Source: Mauremys mutica (taxonomy: Eukaryota > Chordata > Testudines > Geoemydidae). From it: 64,000 nucleotides of DNA. The notes beneath the pieces are model-generated. The model did no database searches. It worked only from the letters and a program-made list of their open reading frames with translations, and was not told the origin of the DNA. A program made the position numbers and the translations under genes. Shown piece after piece: positions 37,901 to 49,900 of this stretch (position 1 is its first letter; the number at the start of each line of letters is the position of its first letter). The stretch lies in assembly GCF_020497125.1 (NCBI RefSeq), contig NC_059075.1, positions 62,577,321-62,641,320 on the forward strand, read 5' to 3'.

Positions 37901-40900
37901 AGAGTCTCATCTAGCTTCTTCCCTCTGTTTAGAGAGAGCAACAGGGAGAAAGCAGAATATAAATATCTACACAATGCATAGAATAAGGAAGAGAATGAGG
38001 GGCTCTCTCCAAGAAAGAAAACTAGGTTCAATCTGAGAGTGCTCACAATAATCCCAAAGACTGGAAATCAAGTCTGAAGGATGGTAGCCTGTAGCCCTGT
38101 CAGCCTCTTTACCATTCTTCAACACTGGCTATCTGAGCTTTGCTCTGTCTTGATACTAGTGACAGCACAGGATAATTCCCTCCATTTTTTCCTGATCATT
38201 TTTATTTCTACAGATAAATGCAATACTTACGAAAGTGAGAAGGAAACCCGCACTACATAGAGTGAGGCTCAGTGAGGCAAGTGCTGGGAAAACCACCTTA
38301 TGTAGCTCTGCTAATGTTGCCCAACAAGCAACATCCCCACAATTCGCTGCACTTTCCTGAGCAAAGATTGCCAGATTGTTTAGGTCTCTTGTAGTACAGT
38401 CAAACATCTTTTAAGGATGAGGTAGAGATAAAATATACCAACTTTCCAGCTGTTAATGTGCCTGGCCAACCAGAACCGTGGAAATGTTCAGGAAAAATGG
38501 CAGTGTTACCCCAACTCTTGGGACTTTATTGCAAGTCTCCCAATATTTGATGTTCTTCCTGAAGATAAATCTCCCAGTGATTCATTGCTGTCTCTCCTCT
38601 GGTTGAATCACAACTGTGCATCCCGGGAGACATAGTCCAGCCAGTGAAGAGGAGAAGGATGGATGAGGCACCAGAGCAACTCAGGCTGACACAATTCAAT
38701 GTCAAAATGAGACCAAACAAAACGTTGCTATTCAGCCCAGCACACCAAAACAAAATATTGTGACATTTCTGAATTAATTTTTTTTCTGAACTTTTCATTA
38801 AGAACATAAGAACAGCCGTACTGGGTAAGACCAAAGGTCCATCCAGCCCAGTATCCTGTCTACGGACAGTGGCCAATGCCAGGTGCCCCAGAGGGAATGA
38901 ACCTAACAGGTAATGATCAAGTGATCTCTCTCCTGCCATCCATCTCCACCCTCTGTCAAACAGAGGCTAGGGACACCAGTCCTTACCCATCCTGGCTAAT
39001 AGCCATTAATGGACTTAACCTCCATACATTTATCTAGTTCTCTTTTAAACCCTGTTATAGTCCTAGCCTTTCCAACCTCCTCAGGCAAGGAGTTCCACAG
39101 GTTGACTGTGCGCTGTGTGAAGAACTTCCTTTTATTTGTTTTAAACCTGCTGCCCATTAATTTCATTTGGTGGCCCCTAGTGCTTGTATTATGGGGATAA
39201 GTAAATAACTTTTCCTTATCTACTTTCTCCACATCACTCATGATTTTATATACCTCTATCATATCCCCCCTTAGTCTCCTCTTTTCCAAGCTGAAAAGTC
39301 CTAGCCTCTTTAATCACTCCTCATATGGGACCTATTCCAAACTCCTAATCATTTTAGTTGCCCTTCTCTGAACCTTTTCTAGTGCCAGTATATCTTTTTT
39401 GAGATGAGGAGACCTCATCTGTATGCAGTATTCAAGATGTGGGCATACCATGGATTTATATAAGGGCTATAATATATCCTCCGTCTTACTCTCTATCCCC
39501 TTTTTAACTATTCCTAACATCCTGTTTGCTTTTTTGACCGCCTCTGCACACTGTGTGGACGTCTTCAGAGAACTATCCATGATGACTCCAAGATCTTTTT
39601 CCTGATTTGTTGTAGCTAAATTAGCCCCCATTATATTGTTTTTTCCATGAACAATTTCACTGTTTCAACTTCTTTGTGAGGAAACAGGCTGAAAACAATT
39701 GTTGAAGTATCAGAATTTCCTGTGCCTCTGTAAATTTCAACTTTCAGCCAGGCTTGTCTCATTACTAATCTTACGAACTTTCTGGCCTCTCTCTGAATGA
39801 CATTTCTGTGGGGCAAGAAATTAAACAATTCAGGTATAGATTTGCTTCTTCCTAGTGCTAAATTTGGAGAGTCTAAAAATCTTAGTCATTATCCAGCTCT
39901 CTTGGTTTTGAGCATGTAGTCATAAACGGGTGAAGTGATTAATATTGTATTAACAAATCCTCAGACTTCAGGGAAGGTATAATTCTATCATTACATCTGT
40001 CCAGTTGGGTAACGCACCAAGAAAACAATAGGCACCACTTCCAGAAATACAATTCCTTTGTTCCACCTCTGAAGTTGGACTCCAACAAGCAGGCAGATGA
40101 GTAAGTATGTGAGATAATCTAGCATTCAAAATCACTTTGCCCGAGGATGAAGAACAGAAAAGAGGAAATGGGAGGAATTAGCATCTTCAATAGTAAAGAA
40201 ATCTTATTGAACAGCTTAGGCGCAACAAATGTACAAAGCTCCTTTTTTATTATTATTTGTGTAGCACCTCAGTACTGCACAGGATACAAATATAGACAAT
40301 CCATTTCCTGGAGAGCTCACAATGAAACAGAGGAAGAGATATGGGGCATGATACAAAGCCCACTGAGATCAATGGAAAGACTCCATTGCCTGCAATGGCT
40401 TTTGAATCAAACCCAGGATGCATTAAGGGACCCAGAAGAGGGAGGTAGTAGAGACAATTATTTTTCTAGCCCATACCTTGCTGTGGCCTGCTCCAGCAAC
40501 TCCCGGAGCTTAGAGTGAACTTGTTCCTGTGGGGCATCAACCTCATCAAACTGGATGGAGCCGGGGAGAGGAAGGGTTTGGGCAGTTTTACCCAGCTCTA
40601 GCATCATATTCTCGTAAACCTCAATTTCGTGTTCCAATGCCTGATAGCAAGAAAAAAGTAGCTGAGTAAGTTACCCAGGATCTACAGTTCATTAACCTTG
40701 GAAGCAGCCTCAGTCATAACCAGTGAGGCACCAAAAGGGAAAGCCCAGATTTCCAAAGCAGGATATGGGCTTTCCCTGACACAAAAGTTCTTAGTTAATA
40801 TTTTTACTAACTTTTTCAGAAAAAATACAACACCTAAGCAAATAAACACAATGAGAGAGGCCTGCTACATGGGTAGAAAGGGAAGGATAGTCCCAGAATA

Positions 40901-43900
40901 ATGACTAATCTATCTCTGTTTTCAGCTCTGGAGCAAAGTAGGGCATCCCTATCTCCCTTTGTGACTAAACATGGCACAGCAGGACGTAGTTGGTGCTTTG
41001 GCTCACAGAAATGAGACTCCAGATCTCTCTGTTTCTTTTCCAAGTCAAGCTCTTTCCAGATACAACAGCACATTGGATTTGTCCTTCCACTACTGATCCA
41101 GGGATTAGTGTGAATCCACACAGACAAATCAGTGCTGAATTGCAGACATGTCAGTTTCAAGCAACTGAAAATAATAAAAACAATCCTCTAGCTAGTCATT
41201 CCAGTCCAAAACTTGTTGATCAGAGCACTACAAAACTTCACACAGACAATTTGGCAGACCATGCTGCCACCACAGAGACTTTAAGCAGGCACTTCATAGG
41301 AAGGAAGCCTTCCCTGACACTAACTTTTGGGAAAACCAACTAGGGCAGCCGTGGGCAACCTGCGACCTGCTGGGCCACCACTGAACTTAGGGAAAGAAAG
41401 AATAATGAACTGATTTCTAAATGTACACAGAGAAAATATTTTTCCACCCATAAATCTGAAAAAGTTCCTTTTCATGCTCAATGTGTGTAAAATGGCATGG
41501 GATGAATGGCCCAGCTTCCTTTGGAGTGAGAGATGTCATTCTACGTGTTCATTCATTTTAAAACTTCTACCACCCAGAACTGGGTTGGAGGGTGAAAAGT
41601 TCTTTATGTCCCTGTTAAAGAACAGATGGTCCCTGCATTCCCCCAGCCCCTTGCTTTATAGCCCTTGCCCTCAACATCCTGAACATACTTTCAGTTGAGA
41701 CAGAGTGAGAAGTCCTCAGCAGCCTGCATCACCGCTCTTTAATCAGTCAGAGTTAATGGCGTTAAACAACGTGAGACATTTCTTTTACTCCCAGAGCCTG
41801 TTCATTACCTCTGTGGCACTCCCAGACTCTGCTATTCCAAGGAATGACACACAAAGACCAAGAAAATGTTGCCATTAAACCATTGCTTTATCTATAAGAG
41901 CCAGACTTCTCCAAAGACAGACACTCAATCTCCAAACTCTCTAAGTCAGGATCTTTCCTACAGTTCATCCCAAGCAGGCTCCCCTGACTGACTAGGAGGG
42001 ACCACTGTAGTCTCTGAACAGACCATGCTACATTCCTCAAGAATTACCTGGGCAATAACGCTCAGTTACCTTGTGTTTCTTGAGGAGTTTCAGAGTTGCA
42101 GCCTCATCTTTGCCATAGTCTTTGCTGGTCACAAATGGAAGCTTTTCTGATACCCAAGTCTCCAGGTCTGAGGTATTCAGTAAAAACTACCAATTAAAAA
42201 AAAGGTTATTTCCTTCATAATGTTAATGTCTCTCCTTCAATCTGGTACATTCTAGCTGCAGATTGCACTATAAAATCAACTGTTCCTCTGGGGACAATCT
42301 TAAGAAATTCAGTTCTGGACAATATCACAATCTTCACTGCTTCCACATATTCTAGGCTGCAGGGTTCTCAGACCAGTGTGAGCACCATTTGTGCTCAGTA
42401 ATAGGTGCAGGGGCACAAAGGTTAGCTTTCAGCCCCCTTACCCGAGAAGATGCTCTTTCAGATAGCAAGTTAAGCTACAGGAACAGGTTTTATTGTTACT
42501 GTCTGCAATATACTAGCACGATCTTAGACACGCTGTTGTATCAAATATTATGCAGAAGGACAAGGCCAGAATTGGTGGATCTCATTTTAAGAAAGGCCTC
42601 TTTTAGGGTATTAAACCCCTAGAATTAATTTTGGGTGCCCCAGCTCTTTCCCTTCAGAGCAGTATCCAATATTTGATGTTTTCACTTGAGCTTTTCACTG
42701 TTAGTGCCTGGCACTCTATAACACCAACTTTGCACTTATATACTCCCCTTTTCCTAGGAGATCAAAGTACTTTATAAATACTATAGGGCCTCATAACACC
42801 TCTACCATGAAGGCAAAGTGTCATACCTCTTTCACAGGTGGGGAAAATGAGACACAGATGTGGCCAAATTATCAATGGCAAGTGCTTGAGGTGCACCAGC
42901 AAACTTTGTGCATACACCTTTGTGTAAAAAATGTATATGCAAACTGGGTTACTGTCCTGCCAATTACCCACTCATGACAGAAAATCTGGATCAGCCAGAA
43001 GAGTATTCAGGTGCAATTTTTAACAGGCTCATTTTAAACACTTGCCTTTGAAACTTTGGCCCCTATTTTGTTACGGTGAAATTTACTCTGGTATGGAGCG
43101 CAGTTTAAGGCCCTCTGCCCCACTTAAGCCCCAACTTGGGGCTGTGTGTGGATACTGCCAATCCAAGTGGCTAGTAAGGGGAATATGTGTCCTCCATGTG
43201 CACCACTAAGGGGATCTGTTATATATAGGACTTGATCCAAATCCCATTGAAGTCAAAGGAATTCCCTCCAGTGATTTCAGAGGGTTTGGGATAAGGCCCA
43301 CAGACTGGAGAGGAGGGCAGAGATGATGGTGAAACAGGAGCAGACCAGGTAGGAACCAGAAGATCTGCAATGATATGGATCCAGTTGTCCTACCTCACTG
43401 AGCGAGTGGTGGAGCAAGGCTGTAGCAGGTTCTCCAGGAGACTAGAATACCAAATTTCCGATAGGAGACATTACTACAGCGCTGCATCCTGACCCACCTC
43501 CCTAACACTGCCCAGTGCCCACCATCAACATTGCTCTGGCTTTATGTGGAGGAAAGGAATTTCAGCCCTAATGGTCTGAGATCTTAAAACAGATTTGCTT
43601 TTTGTGTAAATCACTTTGTTCTCCACTTAGCCCGAAAAAAAAAGCGGGTGTCACTTTGCTGTAACCCATACCTGCTGGAAGCCAACAGAATGCTGCAGCT
43701 GCTTCAACCTCTCTTCACACGCCTTCTCCAGCTCCACCCAGCTGTTGCTGAGCTCCTGGCATTTCTCCTTTATTCTCTGAAATGAAGAGTGCTTGCACCC
43801 AATCATAGTCTTTCCAGTCTCCAACACCCTCTGAACTTGCTGTTTGTGGGCATTCACTTCTGCTTGTAATTCCTAGGGAGTGGCAGGGAGGGAGATAAGA

Positions 43901-46900
43901 GTAAGTGAGGGCAGGACAGTATGCAAGAAAGTGGAGCAAAGCTGTCAGAAGTGGGAAATTAGAGGGGTGTACATAGTGTGCAAGACACAGTGGTTCTCTA
44001 TCTAGATGCTCCCTCAAGATGAGCTGCTTCTGGGGCAACCTACCAAAATGCAACCTTCTGTTGCCAATAGAAGAGGAACATGTACATCGGAGTCTAGCTC
44101 ATCAACATAATGCTGTCTGCTAAGGCTAGAAAGCAGCAGGGCTAACAGATATCTGTGAAAGACAACTAAAAACCACAAATCAAATTCCACAGAAATCTTA
44201 CTCTGTTAAACTGTCATTACACTGTTACACTGCTGTCTTCAAAAGTTTTTATGTCAGTCATAGCACTAGGGTGAAGTTTAAATATCTGTTTTATGTTGTC
44301 CTGTAGACTGCAGTGTGCATTCATGTCCCTCTGACACTAACTCCCTGATGAGAACAGTAATTATATAGCTAAAACACATGCAAGCAAGGAATAGCAGAAG
44401 TATTCCACCCAGACAAGAGCAAAATCATTCATTATATTTAGTGTGTAATGCATCAGTCTAAGAATTTTTAATGGAAAACTAGTGATTTCCTCATAATCCT
44501 GTGAGAAGAATGATTTCTGCAGGAATTGATAGATACTTCAGTTTCATCAGAAATTCCATGTTCACTCTGAAAATCCTCCATTATATGGCTGGATCATATG
44601 CATGTCTCAAGTTATTGGAATTACTTAACTGGGACAATGTCAAATATCTAGTTCAGGGACTGCATGCCAGGGAGAGTTTAGCTTTAATAACAGTTGTCTC
44701 CTTCTGCTTAGTGGGCTCATTTGTAATGGCATTCTGGGTGGTAACAGGGAAATGGGTAGCTGTAGGTTTCTAGATGTGGGGGCAGGGTTGTCTGATATAC
44801 ACTTCGCTCCCATGACACCTATAGAAGGGGTAACAGAAAGGAGTTACCTTGTGTTTGTGCAGCAGGCTTTGAGCCATATCCAAGGACTTGCCACAGTTGG
44901 TGGAGCTGGCAATGAGCAATCGTTCACTGATCCAATTCATCTCCATGTCATAGTAATGGTAGAACTGGTACAGATCCACTGTTGCCTGCAGCAGCTGGTG
45001 CCTCTCATCAAGAGGCACCTGCAAAGACTCAAACCTGAGGATCAGATGTTAAAGTGCAGTTATCTCCAGAGTCATCTGTGGGAATCACCTGTGATCCTGC
45101 AATGCAGGCTGTGACAGGCCAGACATTTTCCCATGCTACTAAATTCCCCTGGCTGGCACTGTACACATACAGAATGCTTTCTCAGTAGGGCTGCTCTTGG
45201 CATACATATCTGTATGTAAGTTATGTGATACGGTAAGTGTACACATTACAAAGGAGAGCAGGCAGGCAGGGGCAGCAGGTTTGTGTAATTTTTGGTGGTG
45301 TCCAGAACGGGTCCAAGTCCCACCCCCTCCCCACTTGCCCTGTAAGCCAATATATATTTTTTAAAATAATGTAAAAATGTGAGGGCTCTGGGGTGGTGCT
45401 GGTGATGAGGGGTTTGGGGTGTAGGGGGGGCTCAGGCAGAGGGTTGGGGAGTGAGAGTGAGGGCTGCGGGGTAGGCCTGGGGATGAGGGCTGGGGCAGAG
45501 GGTTGGGGTGCAGGGGTGGGGTGAGAGCTCCGGCTGGGGATGCAGGCTCTGGGATGGGGCAGGGCTGGGGATGAGGAGTTTGGGGTGCAAGCAGGCTGCC
45601 CTGGGGCTGGGGCCAGAGAGGAGGACTCCACCCAGCTCTCTCCTCGCTGGTAGCAGCGAACTCCAGTGGAGGGACCCCGCTCTCCTCCATGGCAGCACGC
45701 TCACCTCACACGACTGTTACTGCACATGCTCCTAGGGCCCCTCTCAGGTCCAGGAAGCCCCCTCACCTCCCCTGTGGTGGGTGCTGGAGGGTGCTGCATG
45801 CGCCTCCTCCCCTACTGCTGCCCCTCACTGTAGCCTCACTGGGGGTGTGGGATGGGGTTGCCCCTTGCCCAGCATGGGGCAGGAGTGATGACTGCAGGTG
45901 CGATGGCCCCTTGTGGTGGTGAAGGGTCCCGCCAGAAAAGGGAAGGGTCCGTCGGTCAGAGGTGGAAGGGCAGGGTCAGGGTCAGCCTGCCTTGACACTA
46001 GTGGAGGGGGACACTAGGACCCTGCGATGGCAGTGGATGCTGGGAGCTGGCAGAGCGGAGCACAGTGCAGAGCTGCAGGGGGCAGCCATATGCTGCCCAG
46101 GGCACAGGCAGTGTCACTCAGGGGAGGCGTGCGGGGGCAGCTGGCGGGGCTGGGGAGAGACCCAGCCCCAAACATTGGTGGAGCCGGGCCCCCGGGCCCT
46201 GAATATTGCTGTAGCATGGGCACCACAGGCCCATATAAGTCGCCGCCCCTGCAGGCAATCCTACATGAATCAGTATGCAGTTGGTGGGCTTGCACAGGGC
46301 CCCCAACTCAGGGAGTCTGATGACAGGGTTAAAAACAAACAAACCAACCCACATACCCAGAAAAAAAGACTAACAACCCAGGGCCACGAAGGGGACAGGG
46401 CATCACAGGGGAAGGACTCTGCCTGCATGCTGTGGCAAGAGCCAATGGGCCAGAGTGGAGAGTGGGACCAGCCCTGTAGGACAGGAGACACTGTAGAGTA
46501 ACTGCAGGGTGGGCACAATTCCCCCCTACAAGGCCTCCCACCTCAGGGGGCAGGACCCAACCCCCAAACTCCCAGGGACACCTACCCAACTATGGCAGGC
46601 CCCCAATTACCACAGTGCACAGGGTCCTAAAGTTCTTTAATCCACCCCTGCGAGCAGATTTAGGAAGCAGGAGTACAGTTTAACACCCTCTCTAAACAAT
46701 CAGTTCTGCTCCATCTTAACCTATCTTGGGAATGCAGGAACCGGGAATTTACTTTTTGACATTATTGTTTTAAATTAGTGTATGGGGGGCGGGTAATGAG
46801 ATTCACTTTTGGAAACCTTGGTTCAAATCAGTCTTAGTTCACAAGCAAAATGAGTTGTAATGGGCTGAACCTAGGTTCTATTAAATATTGGACCACCTCA

Positions 46901-49900
46901 CACTTTAACAAGAAGTTGGTAGGATTGGCTAGGAAGCCAAGGACTGGAATGGCAGGAGTGTCACAGATTAAGATTGAGGGTCACTAGCAAAACCTGAGGC
47001 AGGGGAGCAGGCAGTTGTACAGTTGAAATGTGTTAGCATAGTTTTGTGGCAGAAGCTTGTAGCAGAAGGAATGCCTGGCTGGCTTTTCTAGTGGTTAGAA
47101 CAAGAGATGAGGAATCAAGAACCAAAGTTCTGTTTCCAGCTCTGCCACTAATTCTTTTCTCCCAACAACTGAGAGAACACCTGCTCACCTTTCCAGATAT
47201 TTCTGTGTCTCATCCAGAATCTTCTGGGAGTCAAAGTGATTGGTTGCCATTTTCTTGGCACAGGACACAATGGAGTTCATTTTCTCAGCCAACTCCCCGG
47301 TCTCCTTTTCCAGTTGACTGTGCTGCTTGAGCAGATCGCGGCTGGAGCGCAGGTCATGGCCCATCTCTGCATCCTGAAGAACCTTCTCAATCTTTTCTAT
47401 CTTCTCTTTTGCATCCTACAAGGAGCAGATGAACACGAGCTAGCTCAGACTGTGCCGTATGGGCTTTCTTCCACTTCTCCTCCTCCACTCAGGCCGTCCC
47501 AGAAGAAGGCTCCCTGCATTCTACAAGGTGCTTTGCAAATCCTTTCTCCGTAGAATAATAGGGAGGGCGCTCTAAAGTTGAGACATCTTTTTGGAACATG
47601 TTGATATGTACATTTTTTTCACATGGCTATCCCTGTCCCAGCCCCTTAAACAAATTTCCCAAAATCCAACCCTTGAAATATTTCAAATGACAAAATATTT
47701 TAAAATATCTTAACACTCAGAGATCCACAACTGTAGTTGCACCATCACAAGAGTTCCCTGAAATGATGGTAGTGCACAGCTTGACAGCCTGGTGTCTTTC
47801 TCACTCTATTCTCCTACAAGCTTAGGATCCTAGGTATGCTGAGGCCATATAAAACTCCCTGTGTCACAATTATTCCTTTGGTGCTGGGGAAATCTAAAAT
47901 TAAGTCTTCAACAGGATGGCATCCTCTGGGGCTACTCTGTTTCCTGATCTTTGTGATAAGTTTTCTGTGGGAACTGACAACATGGAGAGCAACAGATCAG
48001 TCCAGTCCCTCCCCACTGAAATCAATCACCACCTGACCTGGAGGAGTTCCATGAGCTGTTCTTGCTGTCCGGCCTGTCTCAGCTTGTCTCCTCGCTCTAT
48101 CATTTTGTTGTACAATTTCTCCCACTTCTTCTTCAGCTCTGACATCTTGTCCCTGATAGAATCTGCAGCATAATGGTCATCTTGAATCAGCTGATTTCCA
48201 ATCTGGGGAAATAGATTTTATTATTCAAAGGTCTCAAAAAGGGGAACAGTCAATGCTAATCTTAACAACTTTGATACTTGTGCTTGTTTCTTTCCAATTA
48301 ATACCATGCAGCATGAAGCTTTCTCCTACACCAAACCTACCATACCGAAAAACAATGACGCTGGAATGATTCACATTGCTGAGCGCCCTCTGAAATTTCC
48401 ACTATTACAGGAAAATAACCAGACAAAGTAATAACTCCCTCATGTATATAATTTGTCTGAACCCCATCACACCTTTACCTGCCATGCTAAGATTTGCAAA
48501 CTTAATGTTAAAATGTAATCAAGAACATCACTTAATCAAAGACGTATCTGTGGTGCGAATGGCTGTGTTGGCCACTGCTGTTCTATGCAAATAGAACCAA
48601 ACTTATCAAACACTGGCCAAGTTGATAAACCTTATCCAACAATTATTCCACCCTCACCATTATCAGCTCTGCAAAGTGCTTCTTGTTTGCCATCATTTCC
48701 TTCTCAGCAGCCTCATGCCACTTCAGTTTGCGCAAGATATTTGTTGGGTCACGATAGGACTCATCTGATGCAATCTTGTACTTCTCTTCCATCCATATCA
48801 GCTGCTCAGCAACATCATGGTTGAACTCCTATTAGGGACAGTTAGGATTAAATATATTTAACTGCTGATTGTACACAGACTCAAGGACACTACTTTGCAG
48901 TGCTTTAGCTCTCGTTCCCAGTGATGAGCTGCCAAAATATTAACAACCGGTTCCCTCCTCCTCACCCCATGAGGGGTCATGCCCCCACCCCGACTCCTGT
49001 CCCATCCAACCCCCCCCCATGTTCCTTGACAGCCCCCCGCTACCCATGCCCTATCCACCCCCCTTCCCTGTCCCCTGACTGCCCCTTGCTACCCCATCCA
49101 ACCCCTTCTCTCATTCCTGATGGCACCCCGGGACCCCTACCCCAACCCCATCCAACTACCCCTTCTCTCTGTCCCCTGACTGTCCCTGGAATCCTTACCC
49201 CTAACTGCCCCCCACGGCCCCATCCAACCCCTGCTCCTTTCTGACTGCCCCCCCGACCCTTGCCCCCATTCAATCCCCCTGTTCCCTGCCCTCTGACTAC
49301 TCCAACACTAGTCCACCCCCCTCAACTCCCCTGCCCTCTTCCAACACCCCCTCCCTGCTCCCCTTACCTTGCTGCCTGGAGATGGGGGCCCAGCTGGGCT
49401 GGGGCTGGAGCTGAGCCGCGCGGCTGGGCCGGACCCGGACGCAGACCCCGGGGCAGCAGGAGCCGAGCCCCCGCCGCGCCGCCCGAACCCTGGGGCAGCA
49501 GGAGCCGAGCCCCAGCCGCGCCCCGCCGCGCCGCCCGGACCCCGGGGCAGCAGGAGCCGAGCCCCAGCCGTGCCCCGCCCCGCCGCCCGGACCCCGGGGC
49601 AGCAGGAGCCCAGCCCCCGCCGCGCCCCGCCATGCCGCCCGGACCCCGGGGCGGCAGGAGCCCAGCCCCCGCCACGCCCCGCCGCACCGCCCGGACCCCG
49701 GGGCAGCAGGAGCCCAGCCCCTGCCACGCTGCCCGGACCCCGGGGCAGCAGGAGCCCAGCCCCCGCCGCGCCGCCCGGACCCCGGGGCAGCAGGAGCCCA
49801 GCCCCCGCCGCACGGCCCGGACCCCGGGGCAGCAGGAGCCCAGCCCCCACCACGCCGCCCGGACCCCGGGGCGGCAGGAGCCCAGCCCCCGCCACGCCCC

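Noticed and set aside
41345..41380. hAT-like left end GTGGGCAACCTGCG
   Set aside because: No matching right end, no duplication, too short to call.
45221..46589. Multiple Pro/Gly/Ser-rich frames
   Set aside because: They come from GC-rich repeat sequence; overlapping frames on both strands and no conserved motif.
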